A stretch of DNA of 64,000 bases from Lyophyllum atratum. Its lineage: Eukaryota > Basidiomycota > Agaricomycetes > Agaricales > Lyophyllaceae. Location: contig JACGCN010000012.1 of assembly GCA_014905825.1 (NCBI GenBank), positions 1,240,001-1,304,000 of the forward strand, written 5' to 3'. A model generated the notes under the pieces. That model was not told the origin of the DNA, did not search any database, and saw only the letters and a program-made list of their open reading frames with translations. Shown here piece after piece: positions 34,926 through 45,387 of this stretch. The position numbers and the translations under genes are program-made. Within the stretch, counting starts at the first letter, position 1; each line of letters starts with the position of its first letter.

Positions 34926-36431
34926 ATGCTCTCTACTAGAGTGCCGACAGCGCGAAATGCGCAGCGCATTGTGCGCTCCTTTGCCACTGTCGTCGACAGC
35001 GCCGGAGTCAAAGTAGCCGCCGTTGACCGCAACCAGCCAACTTCTGCGGTGACAATCCTCGTTAAAGCAGGCAGCAGGTTCGAGTCGAAACCAGGAGTAG
35101 CTAATGCTCTGAAAAACTTTGCATTCAAGGTCAGTGGCTGTCTAATGGATTGTCGCCTCTGGTTCTGACGCGGAGTGGTGTCGTTTCTGTAGGGCACGGC
35201 GAAACGGTCGGCACTCAGGACAGTTCGCGAAAGCGAGCTTCTCGGAGGCGTTTTGTCCGCGAGCTTGACTCGGGAACATCTTGCCTTGACGGCAGAGTTC
35301 CTCCGTGGCGATGAGTGAGTTCTATTCAAATGCTGCAAAAATGAGCTCTAATCCTCGCAGGCAATTCTTCGTTGACGTCCTCTCTTCCTGGGTCACCTCG
35401 GCCAAATTCACTCGCCCTGAATTTGACGAGTACGTTAAGCCTCTGGTTGAGAATGACACCAGAATAGCCACCTCCGATCCCGCAGCGTACGCTCTTGACC
35501 TCGCCCACACCCTTGCCTTCCGCTCTGGTCTCGGCGCGTCCCTCTTCGCACCCTCTCACAGCACCATCACCGCCGAAGACATCAAATCATTTGCCAAATC
35601 TGCCTTCACGAAAGGCAACATGGCCGTCCTCGGTGCGGGTATCGATCATGCTGTTCTCGCGCAGCTCGTGGAGAAATCCCTGGGCTCAACCCCCCCTTCC
35701 GCGACCGCCTCCTCCTCGGCGTCAACCTACTTCGGAGGTGAGAACAGGGTCTCGTCTCACAACGGCCCACAGACCGTCTTCGTTGGCTTTGGCGCGACCG
35801 GCGCCCCCTCTGTCGAGCTTGCCACCCTTGCGGCCTACCTCTCGCCCGAGGCCTCAGTCAAGTGGTCGCAAGGCCTCTCCTCCATGGCTTCTTCGATCCC
35901 CAATGGCACTACAGTGCAATCTGTATACCTGCCCTACTCGGATGCCACCCTCGTTGGCCTGCTTGTCCAGGGCGCGAATGCGGCAGATGTGAGGCAGGCT
36001 GGAAAGGCTGCGGTCGACGTGTTGAAGAAGGCTGCAGCGGGTATCCCAGAGGAGGAGTTCAGGAAGGCAGTGGCAAAGGCCAAGTTCGCCGCTGCGAGCG
36101 CTACGGAGGGCCGGGAAGGCTTGTTGACAGTGTTGGGCTCGCAGGTGCGTTTACAGTGCATACTTCTCGAAGTGTGATGTTCAAACGAGTACGACAGGTT
36201 CTGGCTGGTTCTTCCACCATACCCGAGGCATCCCTCTCCTCCTTTGACAAGCTGACGTCGGCTGCGTTCACGAAGGTGAGAGCCTGCCGTCAAGGGGTTT
36301 TCTCCACTGAGCAGTTTACTGAATGAAATGATTTACTGCAGGCGGCCTCTTCCATCATCAAGAGCAAGCCTACATATGTTGCCGTCGGAGATGTGATCAG
36401 GCTGCCATACGCTGATGACCTTGGGCTGTGA
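34926..36431 (+). CDS. QCR2: Cytochrome bc1 complex core protein 2 (M16-like)
   Basis: Mitochondrial inner-membrane complex III subunit, a catalytically dead relative of mitochondrial processing peptidase. Five exons (34926-35129, 35193-35314, 35361-36144, 36198-36275, 36342-36431) sum to 1278 nt, or 425 aa. A basic, Ser/Arg-rich presequence (MLSTRVPTARNAQRIVRSFA) is followed by ILVKAGSRFESKPGVANALK. The zinc motif HxxEH of active M16 enzymes is absent, as expected. The C-terminal M16 half has FVGFGATGAPSVELATLAAY and ends VGDVIRLPYADDLGL. Family length fits. Confidence 0.9.
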
Positions 36432-37057
36432 AGGTATCTGTGAAAGGAAAACAAGTACAGCCCACATGTTCTCCATAGATTTCCCAACCTGTGCAATAAC
36501 CTAATTCTGGATATCCTCAGCGTGATGATACTGGGGCGCAGCGGTGGTCACGGGAGATAAGCAGGGAATGGACCATGTGCGCATCGAGCCCTGATTCTGT
36601 AATCTGTGAATTTCTTCGCAGTCGTATGCTCATCAAAAGGTTTTGCTACGCTGATCTATATATAGATTGTGCAGGTGGTTGTTCGGCAAAGTCGAGGTTC
36701 CGAAATATTCGGCAGCTCTCGCCTCTACCCCTTCGGTTGGATCAGGCGCGAAGCTTGTTGACTGTCATCGTGAGGTCTCCACTGTCAGACTCTCAGACGC
36801 AACTAGCTACAATGATTTCTGACCAAATTCTAATAAAGCAAGACGTTTTGGTCATCAGCTTTTTCCGATTCCGTGATCATCTGCTAACTGCGACGGCTGC
36901 GGACTGACTCACACAGCCGTTCTCCCTACTATCATGGCCTTCGGAATGATGGTTCTGGGTGATGTGAAGTGCTGTGGACGGAGCATTTGTGACTCGATTG
37001 CACGTTTCTGGGAATCTCTTCTCGTTTCGCTGCCGCTCATTCCGCATCTTAATGGCC
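36432..37057. other. Intergenic, nothing recognised
   Basis: Downstream flank of QCR2 and upstream region of the 71-aa gene. No gene or repeat seen. Confidence 0.5.
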
Positions 37058-37064
37058 TATAAAA
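37058..37064 (+). promoter_or_regulatory. TATA box
   Basis: TATAAAA about 100 bp upstream of the ATG at 37167. Confidence 0.55.
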
Positions 37065-37166
37065 CCTACACCATGCTAGCATCCATTAAATCAAGCATCC
37101 CTTGTCATATTTGCTTTCTATAAACCAGCCACCTCCAGTCTTGCCAATTACAATTTTCTATCTTCG

Positions 37167-37382
37167 ATGTTCGCCTCCAGATCATCCAACTCTTCCTCCT
37201 CGACCCTCACCCCTCAAAAATCGCCTAAAAACTACGAGGCTGCATTCGGTGCCCTCGTTTCCTCATACGGATTTGCCGGTCCAGTGCCTATCCTGCCGCC
37301 ATCCTCTAAATCATCATCCAAAAAGCCGTCGAAACACGCTTCCGTAGTCACCCTTCCGACCCAGTCGATCAAGAGAATTTGA
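37167..37382 (+). CDS. Small Ser/Lys-rich protein, 71 aa
   Basis: Single-exon frame with a canonical TATA box about 100 bp upstream and a pyrimidine-rich leader. The central block is NYEAAFGALVSSYGFAGP, followed by PILPPSSKSSSKKPSKH and the ending IKRI. From memory, short proteins with a YEAAFGxLxSxYGFxG core recur in agaricomycetes. The function is unknown. No signal peptide or membrane segment. Confidence 0.6.
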   Translation: MFASRSSNSSSSTLTPQKSPKNYEAAFGALVSSYGFAGPVPILPPSSKSSSKKPSKHASVVTLPTQSIKRI

Positions 37383-37863
37383 AATGATACAAAATAATGT
37401 CATGGATGATGGTAAGGTCACTCTAATTTGTGCCATCGGTTCTTCATCTGATACGAATTAGATACAACTCGGATGTTCTAAGGAGGAACAGGAGGAATGT
37501 GGCAGTCGACGCCACTATTCCAATATACCAGTGCATATAATACTCGTAGCCTAGCCGTATAATCGCTCGAATGGGTGTTAATGTCTTATTATGACGAGCT
37601 GGAACTTGATACCATAGAAAATCATGGCGAGTTTAGAGTGCGAATGAAGGCCAGACGAGATGCTACATCGTCCAAAAAAAGGATAGGATTAATGACGGCT
37701 CCAACGTCGTCAGTTCGGTGCTAAGGATCCACTCAAGACGTGCCCTAACTCCCGTGGACCGTCCATGATTTATATTCCAGTAACACCACCTTGTACACAC
37801 TTGAGTTACTTTGTAGAGCGAGGTGACAATCTTGGAATCCAGCGCACCAAATATTGGTCCTTT
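37383..37863. other. Intergenic, nothing recognised
   Basis: 3' flanks of two convergent genes. Confidence 0.5.
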
Positions 37864-39139
37864 CTATGCATCCAGCCTTTCTTTTTCCTCTACGAACCCC
37901 TCTCTAACCCATTTGACAATCATCGGCGTCAAGCTGCAGAGATTCGTCTCTCCCACGAGAAAGTCGTAGAAAGGATCGTTATGCACCCCACCCTCCATCA
38001 CAAAGAGGCTCACACCATCATGATGATTGGCAAGTCCGTCAGCAACTTTGACGATATCGTCCCTCAAGCACTCTGCACCCCCAGCAGTGACCAAGATGCG
38101 ATCCACGATCCCGTCTACCCCGCTGAACCACGATGCTGGGGCTTTACTACCTTCCAAGTATACACTGAGTGATTCAGGGACACCCTCGGATACCTTTCGA
38201 CCGCAGTAGCCGAAGGTCTTGGCTCCTACCACGTCTGTTCTATCGTTGGCGGCGTGAGATCCAGTGTCGCCAGTGAACGAGACCCATGGAGACATGAGGT
38301 AGATGCCGCGTAATCGGGATGCCAACATGAGGGGTGGAACGCTTTCTACGGGGCGGAGCATATGTGAAAGTAAGGCAAGTGCTAGGTTGGCACCCGCAGA
38401 GTCGCCCACTATCTGGATGTTCTGAGGACTGCAACCGGTACCAAGAACATGCTGCAGTGCTCTGACAGCCTGCGTGAGCTGCGTCGGAAATACCGCCGTC
38501 GGTACAATGGCTAGATGAGACATAAGCATTTGTTTACACCTCCACTCGAGCCCGCGACTCACAGTAGCTAAGAATAGCGATACCGACGTCTAGGCCATTG
38601 AGTCCAAGTTCCAGACGTACATAGTTCCAAAAGGATGCTCCAAAGTACTGCATAGGGATTACATATCCCCCGCCTGATGAGCTAAATCAGTTATTTCCTA
38701 GAGTCATAGAACGGTGGTACAATACCATGGAAATAAAGGACAACTCCATCCGTTCTCCTGGGTCCAATCCATAATAACCGCGCGTCCTCGCCTATCTCAT
38801 CCACCAGAATCGGGAGTCCTTGTCGCTTTGCCCATGCTTCGTAGACGTGCAGTGTTGTCCCTAGGCAGTATTGAAACTGGCGCATGTTCAACGAATCCGC
38901 GAGGAAACGAAATGCGGTGTCTCCAAGGGTGCGCTTCCAGCGTTTGTGAGTCTTGGAAGAAGGCAGGAATCTGGCTTTGAACAAGCTCCATAGGAGTATC
39001 GAGGCTGCGGAAATGCCTCGAAAGTTAGGGAAGATGCGCGGGCTTTATTGGCGTGGAACTGACGCAGTTGGGCCACGATGAGCACGATGCGCCCTATTTC
39101 TGTCCAGGACACTTGGCCGAACTGCATGGGGTCTTCCAT
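37864..39139 (-). CDS. Alpha/beta hydrolase, steryl acetyl hydrolase-like
   Basis: Four exons (39139-39064, 39004-38726, 38673-38563, 38510-37864) sum to 1113 nt, or 370 aa. A hydrophobic N-terminal segment (IGRIVLIVAQLPSILLWSLF) suggests membrane anchoring. The hormone-sensitive-lipase-like signatures follow: oxyanion motif HGGGYV, nucleophile GDSAGAN, acid region DRILVTAGGAECLRD and catalytic His in EGGVHND. Conserved family blocks WKRTLGDTAFRFLADSLN and GEDARLLWIGPRRTD are present. Predicted to hydrolyse acetylated sterols or similar esters; the substrate is inferred. Confidence 0.85.
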
Positions 39140-39829
39140 TGAGCGAAGGCTTGCAAGTGGCACAGGAGGGGTCTGGACTGGAAGTCAAAGTAGGCGATGG
39201 TCCAAGAGTGGAGAGCTTTATCGTCAGCCTGCCCGCGTCAACAGTGGGGACGGGCAAGTCCTGCAACGGATCGGTTTCTTTGTCCCTGTTATTTACCGAG
39301 ACCTCCCTGCTAAAATCATTCCACAACCTGCCGGTACACTTTATGGCATGTTTTCACTCTAGATTGGGGAAATTATGACGCGAAGTATTTCGAAATACAC
39401 TTTACTTGGCCGACTCCGTTTGATATAGAGCAGAATCACGTTCAGGGTTGAGTTATTTTTTATATCTGACCTCAAAGGCAGCAATGTCAAATTCTGGAAC
39501 GGACACACGATAGACAGGCAAATGAAGGTAAATTCTGCCAATTTTGAGGGGGAACGGTGCAGATTTAGGTACCTAAAGTTGTACCTTACTCTTCGCATCT
39601 AAATGTAACGGATACACGGGTGTCACATGTGTGACACCCGTAATTACCGTCGCGTCTCCCTGCTTTTGCTGCGAAAAAAAGCCCTTGGACGCGTCTCTGC
39701 TTTCCCGAATCGAATATGACCTTGGTGAGGATCATGTACACCAGTATATGAACATAGAAAAAAAATAACTCGGATACACAGGCCTTATTAGCCAGCATTT
39801 GATAGTCTCGGCACTATAACACAGGAGAT
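39140..39829. other. Intergenic region with a strong inverted repeat
   Basis: No gene. It carries the hairpin at 39616-39641 and an ACTCGGATA at 39768-39776 that recurs at 57685-57693 beyond the interrupted gene. Confidence 0.5.
39616..39641 (+). repeat. 12-bp perfect inverted repeat with 2-nt spacer
   Basis: ACGGGTGTCACA, spacer TG, then its reverse complement. Could form a hairpin or bind a dimeric factor. Confidence 0.8.
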
Positions 39830-42111
39830 ATGCCTCGAAGCCGCACTATCAGTTACCGTTCGACCAAGCAAAAGGCACAGATGAAGGCCCTCAACCTATC
39901 TAAGCTGGGCCAGGAAAACTCATCGAAGCCAAAAGCCCGAGACGTCGGAGACAAAAGACCTGCTGTATCAAAACCTGTGACAGACTGGAAGAAGAAAGCG
40001 ACCCGATGTCAGCGAAAAATCCACCATTTACAAACTCAAAACTCACATCTTCGAGGATCCGTCAAAGAGATGAAGGAGAAGAGGGTCGTCCAAGAAAGAG
40101 AACTTTGGAATGTGAAAGTTAACGCACACAAACACGAAGAAACAATGCAAAAGCGGCTCGACATCGAGGTTGGGTCCACCAGGCAAGAGCTATTTGCTGC
40201 GGCTAAAAAGCTTGAAGCCATGTGAATCGTCGTCCGGAAATTTCAAAAGCGCATTGACCGTGCGGAGGCTGTGCGAGACAGGATGCGAAGGACAGCAAAA
40301 AGGGTGCCGACGTTCAAGACCACACATCACCAAGCCTATTCTACAGAAATTCGGAAACTGGCCCGGTTAATGGTTGTTGGAGGTTGTGCTCGAGGTAAAG
40401 TTGGCGCGCTGCTTTGCGAAATAGGGAACGTATTCGGAGTCCATGTAAAGAAGGCCATGAGCCGACGGACAGTCTCTCGCACTATGCTAGAAGGACTCAT
40501 TGCATCGAAGACTCAAATAGCATATGAAGTCAGCCTTTCACAAGGTATGTCAATAATAGTTCGACCCCATGGGACCGAGCTAAGCGCGACTAGGGCTTAC
40601 AATTAGCGCGGACAGCACATCCAATAGAGGGATCAACTTTGAGTCGTGCCATATTGCTATGCGTGCACCGGAATATGGGTCGCAAAGCCTCACAGTTGAC
40701 GATGCCGCAAAACCAAAGCTTAGGCTCTTGTGCCTGGACTCGACTGTCGACCACACTGCGGCGACATCCGTCGAAAGTATCATGAAACACGTCAAAGATG
40801 CCATAGACGTTTTCAATTGGTCTCCGACAGCAGAACGGCTGAAGAAGAGGGTGTCAGTCCGAGGTTTTCTGCGTATATTGAAGGGGATGAATGGAGATCA
40901 TGCATCCGCAGAGAAAAGCGCCGCGCAGGGATTCCAAGACCTGAAACACGGATCGGCTCTGGAGGACCTCGGAGAAGAAGCCATGTTATCTATGACGGTG
41001 TCGGACCTCGCAGCTTACCTCTCAGCATGGAACCAGCTAAAAATCGCGGAGGTGGGGGGAACCGACGAATGGAATAAGCTATCGAAAGACGAACAGGTTG
41101 AACGCGATGACAAATTGATGTCGAGGATTGTACAAACCCTTGGAAAGGAAGAGTACGACCGTCTTTCCATTGCTGATCGTCGGGAGCTTGACCACTTCAT
41201 CTGGGCGGGATGTTGCATGCATAAAGACCAGAACAGCTTTCGAGGTGGAGCTGCGGAGATGGCGCTCGGGTGGAAGGTTCTCGGTGTTGAACCTCCAATC
41301 CTGCTGGCGAACAAGAGTAACGCAGCAACATTGCGCGCGTTTTTCGATCCTGGTGGCCCAAGTGAAGATGAGTTGACGGAGGACCAGAGGAGGGCATTCG
41401 AGCAGTCTACGCGTGGTGGTGTGAAGACGACCTCATTGGCCGGGATGATCCTGAACAACAAGGATGACAAAAAGGGACAAGGAGACAGGCACGCACATTA
41501 CTTCAACGAGAAAGTCGACGAAAACTACACACACTTTCCGGACACCTCTAACAACCGATTTGGGAGCCACGGCGATGGAGCGGCAGACCTAATCCAATAC
41601 CTCGAACATCACAACATTTACTTCAAGCTCATTCGACTATCGAAGAAATCTGCGACTTACACCCAGCCAGAGTTCAATGTCCATGAGGCCCTTCAAGATG
41701 TTCCAACACTCACCGAGCTGTGTGCGATGGTCCTCTATCACCAGGCTGTAAGTAAGCCTTACATGCGCGCCGTTCGAAGGCCAGAAACCTCAAATGTCTT
41801 GGACCTTGGACCGCTGCATGTTTTAGTCCAAGAATTTGTTGCGAAGGTTGTCGAGTCTCCGGAGCTTCTTGTTTCTTCCGATGCCTCGTTCGTTGAAGGT
41901 ACACTCGATGGAAAAGAGTGGGACAATCCGAAGGCGATGAAGGCTGTGTTCGACCTCATGTCAAAATTACCTCACCTCAAACAAATCACCGTCGCATTTT
42001 TCCGTGGAGCTAATGTCACATGGAAACGTTTCTCGGCCGAATTTGCACCGGGTGGGCTCATCGACGAGGCCTCCGCTGAGGAGAAACACTTAGCCTGGAT
42101 GCCTCCGACTA
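39830..42111 (+). pseudogene. Transposase-like repeat-family gene, 5' part, interrupted by the Helitron-like element
   Basis: Begins MPRSRTISYRSTKQ with a coiled-coil region. There is an in-frame TGA at 40223-40225 and the same frame continues (KRIDRAEAVRDRMRR) to SLSQ. A 60-70 nt intron follows (donor GTATGT, acceptor CTAG), then LTISADSTSNRGINFESCHI, LRLLCLDSTVDHTAA, KGMNGDHASAEKSAAQG, FIWAGCCMHKDQNSFRGG, FPDTSNNRFGSHGDGAADLI, REWDNP-like KEWDNPKAM, FAPGGLIDEASAEEKHL and AWMPPT. There the sequence is cut, and the family continuation (NDVNEGALG) is at 57017. Conserved Asp/Glu positions suggest a DDE-type enzyme, but I cannot name the superfamily. It is repeated in agaricomycete genomes. Confidence 0.7.
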
Positions 42112-42118
42112 TCCTCAC

Positions 42119-42130
42119 GGCGCAAGCGCC
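42119..42130 (+). repeat. Subterminal hairpin, left (3') end of the element
   Basis: GG-CGC-AA-GCG-CC, a 5-bp stem with 2-nt loop, 7 nt inside the end. Confidence 0.6.
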
Positions 42131-42208
42131 AATCCCCGACTCTCCCACGGATCCATAACACCTCATTTTTGATTTTCTATGTTACCGCAGTTACATGTCA
42201 TACATAAT

Positions 42209-43511
42209 CTATAATACGACACCAGAAGGCTCCTCGGCTTCAGCCTCATCTTCCATCCAAAGAGCTTTTGAGGTGGCCTGAGGTACTCCGTCCGTGTCGT
42301 CAGCGTCACGCAGAAGGATGACGTCTTGAATGTTGAATGACAACACTGTTTCTTCATTGGCATTCACCCATGAGCTTAGCGTGAACATAGCCAGGACGGC
42401 AGTACTTTCATCGACTTCCCCATTGATTAAGGGCAATTGACGATACTTCAGGAGGTCGAATGGCTTCCTCCCATCGTAAGGCACAACTATCAAGAACGTC
42501 AGTGGGCAGAGACAGGCAAGACAGAGTGATGTAATACACACTCGTTTCATCCCATGCCTTCACGGGTCGTCCCCAGACCATACCCTTTGAAGGGGCCAAT
42601 TTGTTCTTAGACGGCGATGCTGGAGTGGATGATGATGCAGGGGAACTCGCTGTTGATTGAGCATACCGTTGAGCATGAGCATCAATATAGGTTAAGTGTC
42701 TGTGCAGCTCACCTGTTTTCTTGAAAGTCGATATAGATATACCGTTGTTGTACGTCGGCAACACCAGTCTCGTCTTGCCCAACACTGCACCTGCAACAGC
42801 CATGGCACGCTCAAAAGTGCGATCGGAAAATGCGACAGACACGCTTCGAGCCTTGGCACCTTCAGTCAGGGAACTGTTCGTGATCATTCCGATTAGAAAG
42901 ATGCGGCTGACGCCAGGGTCATCTGCGTGGGAGATGAATCCATTTTTGACACGGAGAGAAGAAGGGTTTGCGACTGCAAGGTTTACGAGACATGTTGACG
43001 CTGGCTGGAGTGTGTCGAGACCATGGAGCCGCGGCTTCGCAGACAGGTGAAAGGCAGACTCTAGGTTGACCATGCTTGGTGGCCCAACATTTGAAGTGGT
43101 CTCGACGGCGATGCGCTTCAAAACTATGGGCGCGGGAGGAGAGCTGGTGACATTGTAAGTTTGCAGCGTCTGAAGCGGCTCGAAAGAAATCACTCACGCC
43201 ACCTTTGCTTTCTTCAAAGGGCTACCACCTGGCGTGGCAGAAGTCCCTGAGTCTTCAGCAGCACGCTTTGAAGGAGTTGCAGGTGTCTTTGCTGGTGGAT
43301 TGTGGTGGCTAGGGAAGTGATTAGATAAGATCTGACCATCTTCAGTTTCAGAAATCGAAGCCGTCGCACATACCTGCTCGCAGCTGCTCCTGCATCTGCC
43401 GCTAAAGGGCCTTCACTAGGCTTGGGGCCTCTGACGTGGAGGAAACTGCATCAGCACTAGGGACATTTTTGTTCATTCAATGTTGGCGTACCTGTTGCTT
43501 CTAGTCGACAT
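42209..43511 (-). CDS. Cargo gene A: unknown spliced protein, possibly beta-barrel
   Basis: Starts MSTRSN at 43511 and has about six exons with short introns. A low-complexity N-terminus (PAKTPATPSKRAAED) is followed by VLKRIAVETTSNVGPPSM and KPRLHGLDTLQPASTCLVNL. Next come DPGVSRIFLIGMITNSSL, ARSVSVAFSDRTFERAMAVA and RLVLPTYNNGISISTFK, then after a Ser/Pro linker VPYDGRKPFDLLKY and VNANEETVLSFNIQDVILL. No family is recognised. The alternating hydrophobic pattern suggests beta-strand-rich domains. Other Helitrons carry RPA-like OB-fold proteins, so an OB-fold is a testable guess only. No stops or frameshifts, so the gene looks maintained. Confidence 0.65.
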
Positions 43512-43952
43512 CGAATGCTCAGGACACTATCGGTGCGCGACGCACAGGTCTTTATAGCGTAGGAAGAGGATGTGATCCGTCAGTTTTCAGGGGTCTTGTT
43601 TTTTCTCAAAATTTCTTACCTATCTCGATCATAGCCGTGCTTTTTGGCGTCAGCCATTGGAGCAAGCATTGGCCTTCATTCATGGCCCACTCAACGATGC
43701 TTACCATATCCATAACAAATGGCTGCTCAGAGGAGAAGCAGGGTATGTGTAGGAATAGTAATATCCAGTGATAGTGGACGCTGACTGGGGAAACAGGTTG
43801 CAGTATTGCATAGGACACGGATCGGAGGAATAAACATGTACCTGTATTCGTCATACAGGAATTTTTTAAGGGTGCATCGACGCCCACGTCCATGCACAAT
43901 TTGCAAATATACAGGTGCTTGCACACTCTCCCAGTTCTTACTCTGTTTGAAG
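43512..43952. other. Promoter region between two divergent cargo genes
   Basis: No further gene recognised. Confidence 0.45.
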
Positions 43953-45234
43953 ATGCCACGCACCGTCGAACTTCCTCCAGGCATATTAGTGAATGTGCTC
44001 AATGATAAGCAATGTCGTGCGTAACGCATTCCTCACCTCCATCCATGGCCTGTTGTTAATACCAGCTGATTGTAGGAGCGTGGGTTGACCGTTGGTGCAA
44101 TATACGAGAGACATCACCAGAGCATGGTGCATTTCAGCTCTGCAAATACGATACGCTGGATAAAGTGCGACAGGAGTTTCAAGTTCAGTCGAAGCCAGGT
44201 GGCTACATGTTCTTGGAATGGCGTGGCACAGGAGAGGAAGTGGTGCTGGATGTGTCTGGCATTATCGGTGCTACTGTGTTGCCTCCAATCACTAAATATG
44301 CAAAGTGCGTGCTTTGCCCGTCTGCAGAGATTCATTGCGTCTCAACATCTGACTTTACAGGTTCAACCCAGCCAATCGTCGCGATATCATGATGTCTGTT
44401 TCACTTGTCGCATTCGAGAATGCTCAGTTCCAGAGAGCTTTGAAGGCTCTGGCGATGATTCATCAGTATTTTGACGAGCATCTGCAGGAGGGTCAGTTGC
44501 GTCCACTGAATGCCCATACTGTTGGGGGCGTAGATGCACTTTACGCAGGCACACGGTTCATCACGCCGTTGGAGCAAAATGTGTTCTCCACTGCAGACAT
44601 ACCTGATGGATATGATCCTGATGGAGTACTCCACGACATTTTGGGTGCAGGGGAATATGTGTTTACAGATGATAACATTGTGGAATTTCTGGAAGTCGTT
44701 CCCGATGCTCATGGGTGTGTTTTTACCTCTCACGCACCTCTCACGCATGACTTTCCCACTAACATGTTCTTGCAGCGGAGGAAAGAAGGATTCCACACCT
44801 CCAGCGTCTTTTAGGAAGGGGCACATTGCTGAAATATCCATGTGTTTCCGTGCAGTCAAAGTCGGCCGGTCGTATGTGCCTCTGTCTCGCTTGGAGTCAG
44901 TTCTAAGGTTGAGTCGCATTGGAAGTGAGGTGCGATCATTTCCCTCTGCATGGAGTCATACTACGATAAGCTTGAACTGCTTTTGCAGCTTATCCGAGCC
45001 CATCAAGACGCTCTGCGCAGCCAGTCGCGCGTGGCTACAACTATCATAGCTCCTAAGCGACGCCGCGGCCTTGACGAAATTGTGCCCATCGTTGCCAAGC
45101 GCACTCGAGAGAGTGGTGACGGAGATGAGGGAACTCATGAGAGAAACAAGGAAGTCACAGTTGCAGAGCGTAATTTATCCATGACGACCTTGCACTCAGC
45201 TCTGCCGTCAGATATGGACACGCAGCTAGGTTGA
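43953..45234 (+). CDS. Cargo gene B: unknown spliced protein
   Basis: Starts MPRTVELPPGILVNVLNDKQC. After an intron it reads RAWVDRWCNIRETSPEHGAF, FLEWRGTGEEVVLDVSGIIG and LPPITKYAKFNPANRRDIMM. An Ala/Gln-rich helix follows (VAFENAQFQRALKALAMIHQ), then GGVDALYAGTRFITPLEQNV and FTDDNIVEFLEVVPDAHG. A C-terminal basic, nuclear-localisation-like segment (APKRRRGLDEIVPIVAKRTR) comes next. The introns are short and in phase and the frame has no stops. No family recognised. The location in the element and intact frame suggest a passenger under selection or recently acquired. Confidence 0.65.
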
Positions 45235-45387
45235 CGTTCGGCTTGTATCTGGTAATACATGATATGGAGCACAATGAAAGCGTGACGTTTGAAGTTGATT
45301 ACAGAAAGCCCGCGGCAGAAGGAAATGAGTTCGAAACAGACGCAGGTTTCGAAGAAGCCCGAAACAGAGGGGAATAACTTGAAACTG

